Shown: positions 12,201-24,235 of the stretch, one piece after another
How positions within the stretch are numbered: position 1 is the first letter of the stretch
Layout of the letters: every line of letters starts with the position of its first letter
NCBI GenBank assembly: GCA_963855995.1
Contig: OY979725.1
Span: forward strand, 12,504,383 to 12,568,382
Direction of reading: 5' to 3'
DNA length: 64,000 bases
From: Muricea muricata
Lineage: Eukaryota > Cnidaria > Anthozoa > Malacalcyonacea > Plexauridae
Made by a program: the position numbers and the translations under genes
Notes under the pieces: model-generated
Seen by the model: the letters and a program-made list of their open reading frames with translations, nothing else
The model's database searches: none
Told to the model about the DNA's origin: nothing

Positions 12201-13527
12201 GTTTTAAATTAAGAGAGTACAATTTACGATGCATATTACGACCCCAAGTTACACTGGAATTCAGTTCAAGCCTCAAAGTTTACCTAAGCATTCCATTTAT
12301 GTCATTATATTTACTTTATCTGCATCCTAATGTTTGTCTCCCGAAGGTCAAATCGCATATTTGTAAAAACTCGTTTTTGTTTTAAGCATATAATTATATA
12401 TCGCGATTGCTATATTTAATTTGCTTTATTTATATATTTTGCGGTCGGTAATCGATAGAAAAAATAGATTGATGGACTAGAAAAGTCGTTAAGGGCAAGG
12501 GGAAATCAAAGAGATTCATTGGCGACCATTAGCGTCAGCGTGTATAGTTGTTAGTTTGACATGAAAAAGCCATAATTACTTTCAATGTATACAGAGAAAC
12601 GGATGCTCCGTAAGATAACAACACGATTAAGGGGAGTGTTGGTCAAGCAGGGACGCAGGACGCTATTTAGACGTTGAAATCCTCACAGACAAAGCGTTTA
12701 AGTTCACAGCCACGCGCTCTGCTCTCATTTACCCCCTGCAGGTACGTTAAACTTATGGGAGTGCGAAAAAATAAGGCAGAAGAGAGTTATCGAGTGTTTT
12801 CTTATACAAATACTTCACCATAATTTGTTTGAAGTGTTTGTTTGAGTAAGTAGGCTCGTCTTCAAGTGCTGTGTTGCTATTTTTAAACTCGAACTGTTTG
12901 AACAAGACCAAGTCTTGACCTACCTTGCAAATACATTTCAAACAGGGGATGGGAAACGCACGGATCTCGGATCCTTCTTGATCTTTTTTGCACTTTATTT
13001 TGTGACCTATAGTGGAGGAAAGCACAAATAATTAGAGAAAGGACTAAATACGAACAAGGTAGACTGGAATTCTAGCAATTTGTGTAGTTGTTTATGTTGA
13101 TTTTGCCGAGCCCACTAACATTGTTGGTATATAGCGTTGGGTAATATCTGTTGAAAGCACCTTGAAAATATAAAACGATGTAGGTTTTCAAGCAAAAAGT
13201 TAAACTCGGTTACAGTAACGTTAATATCAGCTGTAGAAGTCTGTTTGATCTACACGATTTAGAACTATTAGCCGAACGGAAAGCATGCATTAGAGACATG
13301 TGCATACACGAAATCCTTCTGTAATATTTGTGGGAACAAGGCGGTTCGCGTTTGGCCAAGCCCATTCCTAGCCCGTTCCTGTTTACCGGAAGATGAAATT
13401 TTGAACATTTACCTCCACTAATTGGGCCGGGCCAACTTGGACGGTCGCTGCGTTGAGGTAGTAAAAATCCACACGCTTGTCGTGTTATCGTAAAGATTAG
13501 GAACGTTAATACTGCCCTGTGGGCCAT
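1..13527 (-). CDS. BMPER: BMPER/Crossveinless-2-like secreted BMP regulator (5' part, multi-exon, runs off left edge)
   Basis: Secreted modulator of BMP signalling in the CV2/BMPER family, which binds BMP ligands through VWC domains and is processed in a VWD domain. Exons in transcript order: 13527-13413 (start, phase 1 out), 13006-12924 (1 to 0), 5160-5061 (0 to 1), 4039-4002 (1 to 0), 2590-2486 (0 to 0), then 215-1 (phase 1 in). Visible product: signal peptide starting [12 protein letters not shown]; a complete VWC1 split over exons 2 and 3, ending in the ACCQECQ cysteine cluster; the first half of a second VWC (exons 4 and 5, start [12 protein letters not shown]); and a VWD beginning with CTSFGDPHY. 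The order signal-VWC-VWC-VWD matches BMPER. Vertebrate BMPER has five VWC domains, and only two are seen here. A small exon joining phase 0 to phase 1 and carrying the last VWC cysteines should lie between 2485 and 216 but was not recognised. The 3' end (rest of VWD, TIL) is outside the window. Confidence 0.88.
216..2485 (-). other. BMPER-like intron (2.3 kb), one coding exon apparently unrecognised
   Basis: A phase-0 exon lies on one side and a phase-1 exon on the other, so at least one more exon should be here. I looked on the minus strand for a CCxxC-encoding stretch and saw none. About 465-715 shows weak terminal inverted repeats (ggggccgg..ggttgttcaa near 465; ttgaacaactggccct near 715) resembling the element at 57026-57266. 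Confidence 0.4.
2486..2590 (-). CDS. BMPER: BMPER-like exon 5: core of second VWC
   Basis: The acceptor ends tttcatttcag and the donor is GTAAGA. The 35 codons run [20 protein letters not shown] and then [15 protein letters not shown]. Joined to exon 4 this gives a canonical GDxW...CxxCxC...C...C VWC core, most like the last VWC of BMPER, the one just before VWD. The closing CCxxC cluster is not in this exon. Confidence 0.87.
2640..3190. repeat. Degenerate repeats of a GTTGCAAC core (caacttgttgcaac type)
   Basis: Within about 550 bases the words cttgttgcaac, gttgcaacaag, caacatgttgaaacaac and their complements recur many times in both orientations, on an intron background. This is short palindromic satellite-like sequence with no coding content. 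Confidence 0.55.
4002..4039 (-). CDS. BMPER: BMPER-like exon 4: 38-nt exon, start of second VWC
   Basis: A small exon between a ctttttag acceptor and a GTAAGG donor. It encodes [13 protein letters not shown], the CxYxGxxY start of a VWC domain. It enters in phase 1 and leaves in phase 0, fitting exons 3 and 5 exactly. Confidence 0.8.
5061..5160 (-). CDS. BMPER: BMPER-like exon 3: second half of VWC1
   Basis: The acceptor ends tcttcaattcag. The exon encodes [17 protein letters not shown] and ends [11 protein letters not shown], the CC..C cluster that closes a VWC domain and is very close to the same position in vertebrate BMPER. The donor is GTATGG in phase 1. The frame is also open upstream through the intron to an ATG at 5223 (see findings). 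Confidence 0.88.
6240..6400. repeat. AACAATG/CATTGTT repeat cluster
   Basis: Repeated words such as acaatgctcagcaatgttgttga, aacaatgtagtca and aaaacattgttcaa form overlapping small palindromes. They resemble the Gttgcaac cluster at 2640-3190 in style but differ in core word. Confidence 0.45.
6401..6475. repeat. Tandem repeat, about 33-bp unit, 2.3 copies
   Basis: The unit tagaacacagactccagtcc followed by tctcaacaca is repeated, with a third partial copy tagaacacggactc. The copies differ by a few bases. Confidence 0.6.
9905..10058. repeat. Long near-perfect palindrome (foldback element, arms about 62-65 bp)
   Basis: The left arm 9905-9969 (attactgcatggttggcgag...ttgctaaac) is repeated in reverse complement at 9997-10058, with one 3-base difference. 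The 27-base centre, rich in ctcactcg/tcgttcg, is itself palindromic. Short related words (cgtacgattttt, tcactagtga) occur upstream at 9510-9650, which suggests a family. It is probably a non-autonomous foldback or MITE element. Confidence 0.8.
11960..12205. repeat. AT-rich self-complementary repeat block
   Basis: Multiple copies of attcaatctaatggatta, tctattagatt and gattgaaaa in both orientations make a stem-rich AT block. It is probably a decayed MITE. No coding frame. Confidence 0.5.
12924..13006 (-). CDS. BMPER: BMPER-like exon 2: first half of VWC1
   Basis: The acceptor ends ctatag and the donor is GTAGGT. The exon encodes [12 protein letters not shown] and then a PCLKCICK end, the Cys...CxxCxC core of the first VWC sub-domain. 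It enters in phase 1 and leaves in phase 0, and joins without a shift to 5160-5061. Confidence 0.85.
13413..13527 (-). CDS. BMPER: BMPER-like exon 1: start codon and signal peptide
   Basis: ATG at 13527-13525 opens a frame beginning [20 protein letters not shown], a typical signal peptide, followed by a short Pro/Ser/Arg linker ending ISG. The exon stops at a GTAAAT donor after one base of a codon, which matches the phase of the exon at 13006. An open frame continues 15 bases upstream, but only to a TTG, so the ATG is preferred. Confidence 0.85.
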
Positions 13528-13648
13528 TTTTCTAAGCCACAATAAAGATAGCTTTATTCTCTAAGATTCTTTGAATGACGGAGCTTCCTTTTCGCCGTTG
13601 GACGTGAACTCGAAAAGAAACTTTGTTGGGGAACTTCTTTGATTTTCA

Positions 13649-13858
13649 ATGAAAAAATCTACCAGGTTCTATAACAGTACGATGTGCTGTAGGTTTCCAG
13701 CAAGTGCTCTTGTTTTGTCGTGTGTAGTGGTGGTGATTTCGTCCGAAGCTCTGGTGTTCGCGATTCCTCTGGTTGTGCCTCAAACTTTCCAGTCCCAAAT
13801 ATACGCGCTGACTCGACGCACGCCGATGTTGCCAGTTCGACGTCTTCGTGGGAAATGA
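13649..13858 (+). CDS. Short open frame with signal-peptide-like N terminus, doubtful
   Basis: An ATG at 13649 opens 69 codons. The frame has a hydrophobic stretch (ALVLSCVVVVISSEALVFAI) and a basic C terminus ending RRLRGK. It lies 122 bases from the BMPER-like start, on the opposite strand, so it could be expressed from the same promoter region. No family is recognised and no codon evidence separates it from chance. Confidence 0.15.
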   Translation: MKKSTRFYNSTMCCRFPASALVLSCVVVVISSEALVFAIPLVVPQTFQSQIYALTRRTPMLPVRRLRGK

Positions 13859-14800
13859 TGCGCGTCAGCTGACGCTGCCGATTATAAAGTACAGGCTTAT
13901 CTCAGCTATGTGACGAGGATATCTCGCTTTAAATCTGTGCTTTGTTACACGTCGGAAAGCATGTACTTCGGGATTTCCTTTCATACTCACGTAATCCGTC
14001 AACGTTGACACGGGCCTTATAAAACCAGTTTAGCGTTCGTCTATCAACAACCGATAATGCGGTCTACATTGCGAACTCCACAATCGAATTCTCAAAAAAA
14101 TCTCCAAAAATATTCAATGAGTTTGATCTGCTTAATGCAATTATTTTCCAGCCCCAATTCCATTGTAGAGGAGCCCAGTTAACCCAAAGCAAATTTCATT
14201 AAATCAAGCGTAATTGTCTTGTACACCGTCTGGAAGGCGCCGAGTGCTGTATGCTTATTAAAATCTGGTAATCATGTTCTTGTTTGTGTAACATTTAGGA
14301 AAGTGTGAATACCGGGTATACGATAAACTCATAAACGACACTAGCAGGTGACAGCGTGTTTGGTTTTGTCTAGAGCGCCGCCGCGGAGTGATGTGCAATG
14401 TTTAAAGCCTATAGGACGCGAACCTATAGACTATCTGGCGTTTAAAATTTGTTGCGCCTTTGCGCGGGCTGACCAGCTTGCTACGAGTGTGCGTGATTGC
14501 CCGCCCCGGAGACAGACAACGACGCGAAATGTGGCAAAATAAGATAAGATTGTTTGCACTGGCATGAAGGACACAAAAACTGGATTGCATGTGGAGTCGG
14601 TGAAAGTTGTGCGAACTCCAATGAGCTTACTGCATGCGAGAGAACGGCAGTTTATCTGGTAAACTCAGTTTTAAATTCTTGTTGGCGGCTTTCTGCACGA
14701 ACTGAAAAAAGATAACGTGTTAACTAGAATGGGGTACAATGAGGTGAAAGTTAAGCCTCTAATGCCAAGAAATAAGTGCATAAACTCTGCTAGACTAAAT

Positions 14801-15115
14801 TAAATTTAGCATATTGGCGCCACGCAACACGAGGTACTTGTGGCTTAAGTACATGTGAGATGCCATTGTTGCAGAGAACTTGTTTACTCCGCCAGAAAGT
14901 GTGTATGAGTTCTTTTAATACACTTAAAAAATCCAGGTAGATGTACTCGAAACTACCATAAATTTAGCATATTGGCGCCACGAAACACGAGGTACTTGTA
15001 GCTTAAGTACATGTGAGATGCCATTGTTGCAGAGAACTTGTTTACTCCGCCAGAAAGTGTGTATAAGTTCTTTTAATATACTTAAAAAATCCAGGTAGAT
15101 GTACTCGAAACTTAT
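14801..15115. repeat. 158-bp tandem duplication
   Basis: The block from taaatttagcatattggcgc to gatgtactcgaaact occurs twice in direct orientation (14801-14958 and 14959-15115). There are only a handful of differences (for example cgcaacacg versus cgaaacacg), so the duplication is young. Confidence 0.9.
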
Positions 15116-18100
15116 TAAATTTTATAAAAAATCACACTCTTAACACCTCAGACTCTCATGACTATAAATATATCAAAAACCTGGTTCACGTATGTGAAAT
15201 ATGCCATCTGCTAACTCATTTCGCTGTGAGAAATCTGTCCCCTGTTTAGCAGAAAATGGCCTTTAGTTTCTTGTGTAAACTAGTACAAAGAAACAGCTAC
15301 AAACCACCGCAAGGTACAATCAAAATACTTAAAACAATCAGAAACTTCTACTGCTATAAATGAGAATTCGACGTTTTGACAATCTTTCCAAGGGCCTTCG
15401 CTCGAAGGGTTGAGTTCTGTTCACATCATTCCAGGCAGTGAAAGATGTTTTAATTTGTGGCAGCATTGTCATTCCGTCTATCGTCTTGGTTGCTGGTCTT
15501 GGTCTGACTGCTCAAATAATAATAAGACTTTTTGTGGCTTATTAAAAATTGAGAGTCATGGAATTTTCTAGCTATATTAAGCAGCCACTCGATAACTGTG
15601 ACCACAACCGGACATTGAGCAAACTTAGTTTATTTTGATAAGTGCCAGGTCATTGCTATTTAGGCGAAGTCTCCAAATGAAGGGCAATGAGTCCGGTAAA
15701 TAACTGGTCCAGTCTTTTTCAAGACTGTTAGCGAGCGAGTGGGAAGAGGCCGTTTGGGCGTGTCTTTTTTGGTTTTCATTGATAAACATCTCACCAGCAC
15801 ATGAGCACGAGAGGTGGGCTTGTTTCAACCTAGACCGAGCAGGTTGGTCCCAGACCAGCTTAAGGCTATTATTCGCGCCGACTTCTTTTGGAAACAGCGA
15901 AGCAGAACTAAATCCAAGCATTAATCCGACAAACGGAAGATTGTAAGAAATTCCAAGCTAATCTCTTTGTGCCGACTGCATTTCTTCTTAACATTAACAC
16001 AGTTATAGTAAATAAATTTCAATTGCAAACTTGGAACGATAAAGCTCGCTTTTTCAAAATTGGTCGCAGATGGACGCCGGACCTACCCGCGAGTCTGGTA
16101 TTAAAATGTCAACTTTGTCTTGTGTATGTAACGTAACTAATTTTCTAATTAGAGAACTTCAATCATCTTATTTGGCATTGGTTTGTTTCATCAGCTCAAA
16201 AACGTTATCCAGTTGACTCCAGTATGTCTAATGTTGAGATGTAACCGTACGAAGGTAATCGAGACCGAACCATTTTTTACGCTGTAATCATTTCTAAGCT
16301 GTGAGTTCCAGTACAGATTAATCTCTTATATCAGTCAACTCTGATATAGGTCATAAACTAACAGTTGTTTACTCGTTGTATGGCAGATAATACTAGATAC
16401 CCAGCAGTTCTTAACGTTTTTCTTTAGAGGTCCCGCAAGGATCATCTCTTATTATCCTATCAGTAAATACAGGATGAAACCAGGACTAAATTTATCGTAT
16501 TTGTTACAGATATCAAATTTTTGACACTGTAGATCCGTAGAGTTCAAGGGACATTGATCTTGCTGACTGAACGCAATTAAACTACGCCTGCTTTTAATTT
16601 CTTTTCTCTTGGAATTCCCCAGCATAAAGAGGTCTGCAGAAAACTAATGCATTTCAATCGTGAATCAAAGCAGGGATGTATAGTAGAAATCCTACGCTAT
16701 AAGGAAGAGCTTTTCTTGCACACACCGATGGCGTGATGCAAACGTGAAGAATACCATGTCACCCAAAGAGGATTTTGTGTTTTTTAATCCTTTTTGAAAT
16801 TTAGCAAATGCAGTACTAGCAGTATCCCTCGAGCCCAGACGCAAGGGTTTACTTGCAAATATGTACAACTCCTTAAAATCTCAGGTATTTTACCAAAAAT
16901 GGAATGCCTTCTACGACATTGAGAGTTTTCTAGTCAACCACACCTTAAATGTGCCTCTGACTCTATTTAATTATCTTGCATGACGTCAAGGACGAATGGG
17001 ATCAGTAAAAATCAACCTATACACCCACCCATCAGATTGCTGTTTTATCATGTGAAAATGAGTTGTCTTTGTAATCATGCAATTGCTTTAATTAAAAGCT
17101 GAGAATAATCTGTTATGCCATCGGCCTGGCTAGACTGCGAATTAATTTGAGCTTTCCTTGATTGTATATTCTTCGATAATAGATTTAGGCATTTCCTGTC
17201 GTTCGTACATCTTAACCAGTCATTTACCCTAACAAGATTAAGCTAGTTAAACAAATAGATCGACTGAAAAAGTCGAGAAAGAGAGGCATATTTGATTAAA
17301 AATGATTATTCCAATACACTAGCCTGTCATTTTCTCTTTTTGTTTTTGTTGGCTTAGTTCAAACAATAATGTTCACGTTTTTTCTTCTATTATTTCGGAT
17401 TCCATGCCTTAAAACCCTTTTTTTGACTAGAAAAGAATGCTACAAAACGTGGTTTTGTTTGTGTTAGCTGTCGTAGTAGAGTCAAATTGTAGTAGAGCAT
17501 TGACCTTGCTGTGTAATGTGTTGAAGAGCTCGTTTTCGTTTGCTGAAGTGTGATTTTAATCACATGAAATTTCAGTTGTTTATTTAGTAAGAAATCAGTC
17601 AAGTATCCACCCTATTTGGTCTCTTATCGCGTCATCGTACTGATTCTTCAATGTAAAATTTCATTTTATCTTCATGTGATCATTGTAGACTCATCTTGTC
17701 CAGTGTGATTGTCTTTAAAGCAGAATTACATTAGCAGAAGTGCGTTGACAGTCGTTACCCGTTAGTTAAGTAATAGCTTTGTTAAAATGTGCATATGTCA
17801 TCCATCTTACGTTTCCTTCTGTTCTTCATTAGATTGTTGCACTTAATCGGCCTTAATTTATTTTTGAGTCGGTTGTCTTTGATGTTCCGAGGTATTTACC
17901 TCGGATAAATACCTTGAATAAATAATTGGAACAAATTTGTGGAACAATCTCGAAGAATCTCGACTTAAATTCTTTAAAGTCAAAAGACTGTGTTAGAAAA
18001 CGTTGTTAAATACCTCGAAAGTCGGGATTTATTTCATATAAATCGCACGCTCCGCGTTCTCCGGGTCTTTATATTACATATCCCTTCTTCTCAGTATTTA

Positions 18101-21100
18101 ACTCTAACATAATGACTTGATATTTTTGACGACAGAGATGAGAAAGGTGGAAACATACCACAAAAATTAGGCGTATACATATCTTTATAAAACAGGTTAA
18201 TATGCTTGAAACACGTACTTACAGAATAAGAAAATATCTGAATTTGTTTCATGATCAACTGATTTTGAAGAACGACGTTCAGTGCATATGTAGTACTCTT
18301 AAGCGAGTCAGCCTTTACTGGTAGTCCTAAACGTGTCTAAATACTAGTCCTAGAGCTGTCATCTTACTTGACGTTGATTAATCAAGCTTGCTGATTTTTT
18401 TCATCATAAGGAACTGTAAGGTGACATTGCTAAGAAAACTTTCCTCAATTATTGGAAGAGTTTTTGGTACTTAGATTGAAAAATAATTATCGTATGAATA
18501 ACATAAACCTAAATATTTTGGCTATATGACAAATGTTTATTTAGAGTTTCTCAATCGACATAAAAACTAAAGAAATCATATTGCTTATGTCTTGCAACCT
18601 CTATATAGATGCCTTTGAATGTGTGCCGTAATGATTTTGTGTTGTGAACGTTTTTAATTCAAATTGCGCGACATTAAAATAGCAGGACTCAAAAATGATC
18701 CTTGCAGCACGCCAGGTTGTGTGTTTTCTTTAGAAAGGCTTGTATAAGCCTGATTATAAGAACTTTACTCGATGTAAGAACAAATCAATACAAGTGGTTA
18801 TCCTAACTGTTTCCTGTCACTTCATAATGCCAGCTTATCGAACAGATTTTGTCTTAATCTTTGTCTGATTAACAAGTATACGGACGCACAAATCTCCCGA
18901 AAAATTTCCATCGAACGTCATTAATGTTCTAATTTAGGACATATCAGCCGCGAGGTGTTGAAATTAACGAGTTTATAATTTGCGTCTTGTGTGCAGCATC
19001 GAAACGGGCTTTATTTCGTGTTCTTAATGATTATTGTCGTGTAATTGTAAAAATACATTTAATTTAGCGTGAGTGATAATGTGGCAGGGGAGTTTACCTC
19101 CTAAAACTTTGCACTTCTTTGTGGGCCTTTCTGAGAGAATCAATTAAAGTGTTGCAATTAATCTGACTGATATATAGTTCGCCATTACTTGTTCATGCAC
19201 CAAGTCGTCCAGTAGCGGTTATACTCTATGATGGATACCTTCACTTTTTGTCAAACTGTTTCAACAAAGATCTAAGCTGTGTGGATCGAAGCTTACCACT
19301 GAACAGTTAAAACTCGGTTAAAGGGCTGTTTATATAAGATAGTATAGCCTGGTCAAACAGGCTACCTAGTTTGGTCTATACCTCAGTTACATGCACCAAC
19401 TTCTGGACTTTTCTAAGTTTCTGTTGTTGATAAGTGTCTCTTGTTAGAGAATGAAACTCTTCATGACAAAAGTCATCCCAGTGAACACCCTCTCAATTAA
19501 GCAGGCAAAATGCCTTACATGTGTTGCGACCAAGTTGTGATTTTTCTCACAATATTTTAGAGAGCTTAAGATCGTCAAGGGCTGAAGACCTGAAAAGCCC
19601 TAAAGATATTTGATCAAAATATGCATATAAGCTTAGGTTTTTTTTATATATATTTTTGTGTTACACAATATTTATCATGGTGTTGCATATCAATCTTTTA
19701 GATTGTGAGTTGCATGTGAACCTTGGGGAGAAGTTTTCGAAATTATAAGTCTACCGCATTTCATTCGTGATAGTCGTTTCCATGGTTATCTATGCTAAAA
19801 TAGTCATCTGGTCTCTTGCACGACGAAAGATGTGTTTTTAATGTGACTATAACATGCTTTGATCTTGGAACCATTACGCGTGAATGTCATCAATGAATGA
19901 ATGCACTCAGCACCATCTTTGTACTTAATATCCACTTCTTTCAGAGTCCCTGACATGCCGACGAAAAGACCTTTACTTGATTGAAAGCCTGGTAAATATT
20001 TCTAGCTGAACAAACAAGATATTAGCATCAGCCATTTCTCGACCCTTTGGTGGAAAACATGAATGATCTTAAAATTCTTTGGTTTTAAACTAATTGGACA
20101 AAAGCAAAGCAATTTAAAGTATAACTTTCGTCTTACTCGGGGTTCGTACAAAACTGGATCGTACTTTAATATTCTTGAATTTGAAATAAATGTTCAAGGT
20201 CTAATTGTCTCTTGAATGGCCTTGAATTATAAATTCAGGCAGTGCTTGAAAGTCCTTGAATTCGTCTTGCTTTAGTTTCTGGACATTTTTTTGACATTGA
20301 AAATTCATTTTTTTGGTTCATCACTTTTAAGTATGTTTCCAATTTATCTAAGTTACAGTCAGAGCATTATTTGAAAACTCATTTTATTGCTTAAATTCCT
20401 TGATATTTGTCCTTGGATGTCCTAAAAACGGCCTTAAATTTACTCTTATTTACATGTTGGAATCCTGCCTACTGCCTTTGGCAAACACCTGTAAATTCAC
20501 AGTTATGCTTGCTCGAATTCCGTTGCCTTCACATTGATAAATGTTTCCTAAAGGAGCTCGCAAACTCGTCTCCAAATACGAGACGTTGTTAACACTTCCT
20601 CAGACCGCGCTCTCTTCGTACAACACTGTGGCTGGGCCAAAGGCGCCACGGAGAAAGCGGCGTTCCCTTTAACGTCTGCAGCATCGTCTACGACGCTTCC
20701 AGGCTGTCTCAGTCGATTTTTATATGACTCCATGTGACAAAGAAAAGCAAAAAAGAAAAAGCTAAACAAATGGGGAAACAGTTTCTATCACAATGTGGTC
20801 TGTTCAGGAAGAGGATTAAAGGATTATGGCTAATACTTGGCTGCGTGTACAGAGGCCTTGAATTTTTGAACGTGAATTTCGACATGCAACAGCTGATGTC
20901 ACTGTTGAGGTCGAAACCTTCTTAAGAAAAATTCCCCTTTATCATGTGAAGTTTTCTGTGACTTAATTCGTTGATTTCAAGGGTGAGATTGCTAATTTCG
21001 TATTTCAAAAATTTTACAAACGAAATTTGACATTCTCATATCGTCATGATCTCATTAGTACTTAGGTTTAATTTTTATGCGAAGAAACTGTATGTAGCTA

Positions 21101-22175
21101 TATGTTGTTCCATTTCACATTGTGTGTTGAACAATTGCGTTTTCAAATGTTATTTTATTTGCGTGCATGTACATTGAGACACAAATGGATTGACACACGT
21201 CTCAAGTATGTGCCGAGATGTGCTCTTACTTGTAATAACAGCATGTTTTTTTACGAGTATTGGAAATTTTGTTAGTTTGTCAAAGTGGGCTTGGCAAAAG
21301 GCTAGAATAAAATACTGTGTTGTGTCATTTAGTTTAAGTTCGTTAAAATTCGAACCGTTCGAATTTAGGAAAAGCTGGAGAGGATGGAAAATGATAACAG
21401 CTATGGCATTTGCTTGGTAAAGCAAAAAATTACATGGCAGTGGGGCAATTGTAATATAAAATAGCAACCAAACAAAATCTTGAAGTGAGTGCAATAAACC
21501 CTTCAGGCCATTCAAGTTGCATGTGAATTGCGTTTTAATCCCCACTCAATGTTTTAAGTGTTTTTGCCAAACTATTGAAAAAATATTTTTTCTGCCTAAT
21601 CTCTTAGGACTACTGATTTTAATTAAGTCATGAAAACCCTTATCCAGCTATAACGTAGTTGAGAATTAAGCTTTAAAACGATTTGACAAATTCAACGCTG
21701 ATATAGTGTGATTTTTTAATGAAAATGGTCAAGTACCAGTGGAACTATTTCCCCATGGCGGAATATTTCAAAGCATTTGGATGTCTTTCTGGTAACACTA
21801 AGCCCCACTCAATAGCTTTTCAGATTAACAAAAAAAAGAAGAGGCTGTGAGAAAGTGATAAGTAGAAGTGAGTGCTGATTTTATTTGTGACACAGATGCG
21901 TAAGATGTGTAAGACACTGATCTGATAAACTCGTATTAAGGAGCCATCTTTCGAAGCATATGATAGGTTAGATTGTTGTGATGACGCAGATGGGCTCACA
22001 GAGGCGAGTCTGGCTCGTTAAACTGGAGTGATAATCGCAAAGAATATTATGAGGATATCGCACTATGAGCATATCATTCACAGAAGATATATCCAAACTA
22101 GAAACTAAGTGATATTCTTAATGTGTGTCAGTCATTCATATAAAAAGGGGAAAAAATCTGAATAATAGATCTCAG

Positions 22176-22257
22176 CTGTAAATTTCGGCTTCATTTCGAA
22201 GTCATCATCATCACAATTGTTTGATGATGACTTTGAAATAATGTCAAAAATTTACAG
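22176..22257. repeat. Small foldback element (82 bp)
   Basis: The sequence ctgtaaatttcggcttcatt, with gtcatcatcatcac, pairs with gatgatgactttgaaataat and aaatttacag across a short centre. Typical of a short MITE. Confidence 0.6.
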
Positions 22258-24084
22258 TCTCACTTCCTTGTCTTGTTTTGTTCATATTTTGAATTACAAG
22301 ATGTCTCTGTTCTTCGGAATTTGTGTCTTTTTATACTTCTTTAACTGTCAACTTGCGCTGGTTTTCAGTTATTTATATTAGTATACAAGACATTATTTTA
22401 ATATTTTTGTGCATGGTCCTATTCTGAGTTTATATTCACATCAAATGAAACCATAGATCAATCTTTAACTTGCTGAAAATGCTCGTCACCATGTGTGATA
22501 AACAAGAATTATTACCTTAAAATTAGTTTGACGTAATTGGTGTTTAATAAAGTTTGGTGTCAGTTTGAAATTCTTGTGTCTCTTTCACGAGCGTAGCGAG
22601 ACGAGTGTTGGCTTGCCAGGTGTTTGAAAAAGGTCTTCATCGTATTCAATAATTAAATCAAGAAGACTATTACTGTACATAAATCATGTTAACAAAATAA
22701 CAAACTATGTTGATAGGTGATTGTTTATAGAAAACGTGTGAAATGCTGCTAGACTGAGTAGGTATAAAGTGGAAAACGGTATTAATGCCCCTAAAAATGC
22801 ACATACGTCGAGAAGGTGTTCATAAAAGGACATTAATTGTAATTAAAGAATGCTTGCTATTTATTGTAGAGTGATAGCTCATTTTGCCACATCCTTTCTC
22901 CAAGTTGATTCACTGTCAAACATTAGTCGTTCCAGTAAGTACAAGTGTAAAATGTGCTAATTGATCAAATATTTTGTTTGGTTTACAGATTTCACTGGAA
23001 AAAGTTTCAACTCCATAATGTGAAACCAGATTATGGATTAGTCGGAATTCAATGGAATGGATTTTGTCAGAATCCAAATCCATATATTTTCCAAGGTAGG
23101 AAAATATACAACTGTCATGCAAAATCAAAATCTGTTCTACTTCTAATGAAGGTTCGTGCATGGATTTCCAATTGTATCCCAGTTTTAACGCTTGCAGAAC
23201 TATACGCACACACGGTTCACGCAATGGAGTACTTTTTAATTCCATTCAAATTGAAAAATTGAAACAAATGTCTAAATGTTAAAAAGTTTAAAAGTCCTAC
23301 ACATGCTGGGTTTGCTGTTGCAATACAAGGATCTAGAATCTCATCTTCCGCCCCAAATTCTGCGGCAAAAAAAGGAAAGTGAGGAGACACTGATCTGCTC
23401 TTTTTACCTTTGTCTTGCTCTAAAATTTGAGCAGGATTCTTGCACCTTGTATTCGTTAGTGAAGCAAATAAGACCAAACAATGTTGAAAAATTACACCTG
23501 TTCAATGACTGCAAATGGTCTTGTAAAAGGGAAAACACAAAACGACTTTTGGCATGTCTGCTTGTCACATCTACGGTGTCCAAACCGGCGTCTTATCTTA
23601 TTTATATATACATCGTGCAAATTAAAACTTATACTCTAACAGTAAGACATTGTTGCAATCAACGTAGCAGCTGCGCAGAGCCAAATATTAAAGAGACTTC
23701 TGGATTTTGATGCGCTTCCTGTCGTATTTCCTGGATTTTCCGATTCACTCTGTGTCATGTCATTTTCTGAAATAGAAGTTAAGGATACGAATTTTTAGAA
23801 TGTTGCGTAGACTTCGTGCGGGTAAACAACAAACCAAAAAAGAATGATGCAGGCTTAATGAAAACTTCTTAATTAATTGTTCATCATACGTTTGTTTTTC
23901 GTTGCTATAACCAACCACTCACAAATCCTGTTGATTGGTGGGAATTCCTTAGTTTTATTATGTTGAGTTCTATGATCTGTTCCACATAACATTGTAGCTC
24001 ATTGTAGTTCTTTCTACTTTTCTACTCTCTCAAACCATGGATAGGTAATCGTGCTCCAACTCGGTATCCTTTGCTTTCAATTTT

Positions 24085-24178
24085 TGTCCTATCCCATCAT
24101 ATCAGATCCTATTCTATCCCATCCTTTTCCGTTCTATTCTGTCATATCCCATCTTATCACATCGTATTCTATCCTAGC
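24085..24178. repeat. Imperfect pentamer/decamer simple repeat (tcctatcccatc type)
   Basis: Repeated tcctatcccat, attctatcccat and tcatatcccat words form a low-complexity tract just 3' of the second Ig exon. Confidence 0.6.
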
Positions 24179-24235
24179 TTTCTATGCTAATCTTTTGCAT
24201 TCTGTTGTATTTTCGACTTAATAAGTTCAACCTAC

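Larger units (their letters stand above)
5161..12923 (-). other. Long BMPER-like intron (7.8 kb), repeat-rich
   Basis: A phase-0 intron separating the two halves of VWC1. No convincing exon was found. It holds AACAATG-type repeats (6240-6400), a short tandem repeat (6401-6475), a poly-C run near 6980, a large palindrome (9905-10058), an AT-rich self-complementary block (about 11960-12200) and a (CA)n tract near 11865. The 100-codon minus frame at 7308-7610 has no recognisable domain. Confidence 0.5.
13859..24235. other. 10.4-kb stretch with no recognised gene
   Basis: Open frames here are short and show no domain. Visible structure: a 158-bp tandem duplication at 14801-15115, a block around 15385-15450 with cttcgctcgaagg that has a relative near 36215, a foldback at 22176-22257, and simple repeats at 24085-24178. 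The stretch may include 3' exons of the Ig gene that starts on its right. Confidence 0.4.

Noticed and set aside
15625-15921. 98-codon minus frame
   Set aside because: No domain or exon context; the composition suggests a decayed repeat, but I cannot name it.
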